Shown piece after piece: positions 61,216 to 64,000 of a stretch of 64,000 nt of DNA. The notes beneath the pieces are model-generated. The model ran no database searches and was not told the DNA's origin. It saw only the letters and a program-made list of their open reading frames with translations. The translations under genes and the position numbers were made by a program. The stretch's first letter is position 1. Each line of letters begins with the position of its first letter. The stretch covers positions 940,001-1,004,000 of the forward strand of contig CP114500.1 in the NCBI GenBank assembly GCA_027186245.1. The letters are read 5' to 3'. This DNA is from Coriaria nepalensis. Taxonomy: Eukaryota > Streptophyta > Magnoliopsida > Cucurbitales > Coriariaceae.

Positions 61216-63963
61216 TCAGTCCTCACCTACATTGACAGCACAGTGGCCGACAGCATAGTGGCCTATGTTTTTACCCTGAAAAGGAAAATTCATCATAACA
61301 GAATAATTTATATGGTTTTTGATGATTTGATCAAGTAATTAAATACATATGCATAAGAATAGCATATAATTCCTTGTTTGGTAAGAAATTACCTCGGATA
61401 ACATCCGCTGCTTGTTTAGCAGTTGTGTCCTCGCCTTGTTGAGTGCTGAATTTGGTGACTTGAACAATCTCTGTTTTCAGTGCATATAATATATATAGAT
61501 ATTGGGTACGAGAAATGGGAATTACCTGCGCACGGTAAGGTAAATTGCTAAGAGGAAATGAGAAGCTAGTTACCTTTTCAGAGCTTGATATACGATGCTC
61601 ATTGTCTGAAAGGTACTTTTTCTTGGGAGTGAACCCAAAGATATCATGAAGGAATTCATTTTCCTGTTTCAGAAAAATAATAGTAAAGGTAAGATAGAGA
61701 TTGACTAGAGTTAAAACCAGATAAAAGATAATAGTGACTCATCTAATAGAACATATAAGAGGGGTAAGAGATAAAAAACCTGCATATGCTTAACGAAGCC
61801 TCCCCCAAGAAATCGCTTCAAGTAGTTCAACTGCCACAAAATTGAAATCGAACTCGGGAGAAATAATTAGAGGAAAGAAAATAGATATATCAAACAAAGG
61901 GGAAGGATAACAGACCTGTATAATTTTAGACCATTTTGAGACCTGAAACAAATCTCCAGCAATCTTCATAGAAGTTTCAGGGGAGTAACCATCCTAACAG
62001 AACAAAGACCATCCTATTAAGTTTGCAGCTACATTATCAAACGTCTGTATTCCCAGAAATGAATATAGTGTAGATAGACATACCTCGAAAAAATCCTGAA
62101 TGTCTCTAAACAAGGTACGCTGGCTGTTGAGATCCTTTTTAGCGGAGCCTTTACCTCCTGCCTCAGCCAAGAGATCTTTAACCTGATTCAAGATCTTTCC
62201 CTTCAGTCCTTGTATATGAACATAGCCATTCCAAGGTTTGCCTGCTTCTAGAGTGGAGCCGTCACTTGATTCCTTAGGGTTTGCTGAGAACTTGTCCAAG
62301 CTTCCAATCTCAAAAATAAGAGCCAAAGCTTCACCTGCAGCAATGCGAATAGACCGGTCTTCCTTGTCCAGGAGACTGGAAAAATATGAGATTGACCTGT
62401 ATCATAAGACCAGACATAAGTTTATATCCCAAATGAATTACATCTGCATCAGTTTCCGGTCAGTATTCCATTATTACCCAATTTTGTAGAACTGAGACTC
62501 CATGTGATGAATGAATCTGATAGTGAACAATTAGTTATTCACACAAGATCAAGAAAAGCATTTGACTCACTCTTGCCATTCTCTGGAAGCTAGATTCCAT
62601 CCATCCATAGTTGTGAGAAGAAAGGACCATGCAGACACCATAGTCGTTATAAGAGATGCAGAAGGCTTGACTGCCACTACCTGTTATGTGCAACAGAAAA
62701 TGCGATTAAACTATGACCCAAAATTCATTAAGCTAACAATAGCATTAGAGTTCAAGACCTTAATAACACAAGAGGATATAGAGGAATAGTGCATTACATT
62801 TGATCCCAATTTAGGATGAACTGCTTGCCACATAATTTGCATTGACCGTTCTGTTTCCTCAGGATTATCTCCCCCAACAAATGTGATAATAGCCAAGCAC
62901 TCGAGAAGCTATAAATCAAAGGCCAACAAATCAGAATAAGATTCTATATCCATTGAGAAACTAGGATAAGAATAATAAGGGGTATAACTTCATATACCGA
63001 GGCCATCCTCAAGGAATCAGATCCAGATTTAAGAGCTTGAGAGATTGGAATGATGGCTTCTTCCAGTATTTCACGAGCATTGTCCCCAAGACCAACAGTC
63101 AAAGCCAATAGTCCTGCATAATGAAAAACTCCATATATAAATCTGGATAAGGAATAGACCAGAGAAAGGCAAGAGGGATAAGAACCGTGACGGGACTAAC
63201 CGATGGCATGAGATGCCAAAGCTATCTCTTTATTGGACCCCTTTTTTATAGAATTCAAGCATTGATGCAGTAAAGTAGCATATCTGAAAGAAAATAGGAA
63301 AATTGTCAACAGAGAAATTTTAAATGGGAAACTAAGACTCTGTAACATACAAGTTTTAGGTCTGTCAACATAGTGCATAAGGTAAATAAATTTTCAACTC
63401 GTTGTCTAGCTTTTCCTAGCCACAATAAAATTATACTTGAGAAACATTCAGTGTAAAGCGTTATAAATACTTACTTCTTTTCCACAAATTCATGCTGCAG
63501 ATCGCAGTTGAAAGTGTCAATGATTGTCGACAAAGCTTTCTCCCTTGTCGAACTCCTTCATTCCCAGAAATGAACAATACTAACTACTTCAGCCAAAATT
63601 CAAACAAAATATACAAAGAAAATGATAGAAAACTGTGCTGCTGTATTTTTATTTTTTTCCACCCAAAATAGAAAAAGTATAGTTGGGCTCAAGACGATAC
63701 ATATATTATTACTTTTTTCCAAATAAATGCAAAATACGTGCAGATATCTAAAAGAAGATGGAACTAATCATTTAAGCTGAATCAAAAGTACCTCTTCTCA
63801 TATAAAGCATCTAGAGCTTGATCCAGCAAAGTTTCTTTGTCCAATTGAACTTCTTCAGTCCCTGAAACAGAGATTCGGTCTGATCGAACAGTGGACGAAG
63901 AACTCTCACTACTATTATCGTCGTCGCTGTCCAAAATCATGGCATTTTTACGTTGAGAATTTC
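61216..63963 (-). CDS. IFRD-family protein, SAT32-like (5' exon outside window)
   Basis: Twelve exons seen on the minus strand: 63963-63792, 63552-63475, 63283-63201, 63113-62998, 62908-62798, 62680-62571, 62396-62084, 61993-61916, 61830-61780, 61663-61574, 61470-61393 and 61275-61216. Together they give about 445 residues; the first exon (start Met) lies past 64000. The protein reads NSQRKNAMILDSDDD, then ARM-like helical repeats (KKGSNKEIALASHAIGLLAL, LLECLAIITFVGGDNPEETE, ITTMVSAWSFLLTTMDGW), FTPKKKYLSDNE, LNKARTQLLNKQRMLSE and an end GHYAVGHCAVNVGED. This is the interferon-related developmental regulator family; Arabidopsis SAT32 (salt tolerance) is the known plant member. The molecular role is unclear, probably in nuclear regulation. 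No lesion seen. Confidence 0.94.
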
Positions 63964-64000
63964 CTGTCAAAATATAATCCACAAATCAATACCACAACCG

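Overview
This is nuclear DNA of a core eudicot plant. The genes are split by short AT-rich introns with GT..AG borders, intergenic DNA is AT-rich with many microsatellites and MITE-like elements, and the families are plant-typical (LBD, RSL bHLH, ZAT zinc finger, QWRF, SBT1 subtilase, PRISE reductase, DUF620, GASA). The species cannot be told from the sequence.

Layout, left to right: the 3' end of an unrecognised type I membrane protein (232-850, +); a short GASA/snakin-like gene on the minus strand with a broken reading frame (1406-1671); a two-exon DUF620 gene (2910-4556, +); a CGGAT-rich repeat carrying a broken DUF3339 copy (about 4630-5475); an ARM/TPR-repeat gene (7456-9491, +); two tandem progesterone 5-beta-reductase/iridoid-synthase-like (PRISE) genes (10823-12113 and 12809-14071, +) with an eroded piece of the ARM/TPR gene between them; a syntaxin/t-SNARE-family gene with an in-frame TAG (15102-17016, -), head to head with a heavily damaged RMT2-like ankyrin/methyltransferase pseudogene (17528-18732, +); and an intact SBT1.7-like subtilase (19449-21752, -).

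From 22.9 to 27.2 kb lies a decayed gypsy-type retroelement with an internal minisatellite. Then come a ZNF706-like small zinc-finger gene (29051-30083, +) convergent with a complete 14-exon TAF4/TAF4b gene (30493-34827, -), an orphan first exon of an Mpv17/PMP22-family gene (35.4-35.7 kb), a possible small secreted-protein locus (37.1-38.1 kb), and a QWRF-family microtubule gene with a 1-nt frameshift near its start (40768-44650, +). A class II LBD gene of the LBD37/38/39 type (46349-47105, -) follows, then a repeat-rich gap, a ZAT10/STZ-like repressor (51163-51924, -), adenine phosphoribosyltransferase with a transit peptide (54011-56467, +), an RSL4-like root-hair bHLH (59145-60384, +) and most of an IFRD/SAT32-like gene (61216-63963, -; first exon outside).

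The genes do not form a pathway. From memory, DUF620, t-SNARE, TAF4b, ZAT10, RSL4 and SAT32 occur in this same order in Arabidopsis At1g27690-At1g27760, so the window looks like an expanded collinear block in which other genes and repeats lie between the anchors. The most notable theme is gene decay and duplication: several loci carry lesions (GASA, DUF3339, t-SNARE, RMT2-like, Mpv17-like, QWRF), and the PRISE pair shows recent tandem duplication with a patch of near-identity. No previously undescribed multigene system was found. All exon models are read by eye from splice signals and reading frame and were not tested against transcripts.
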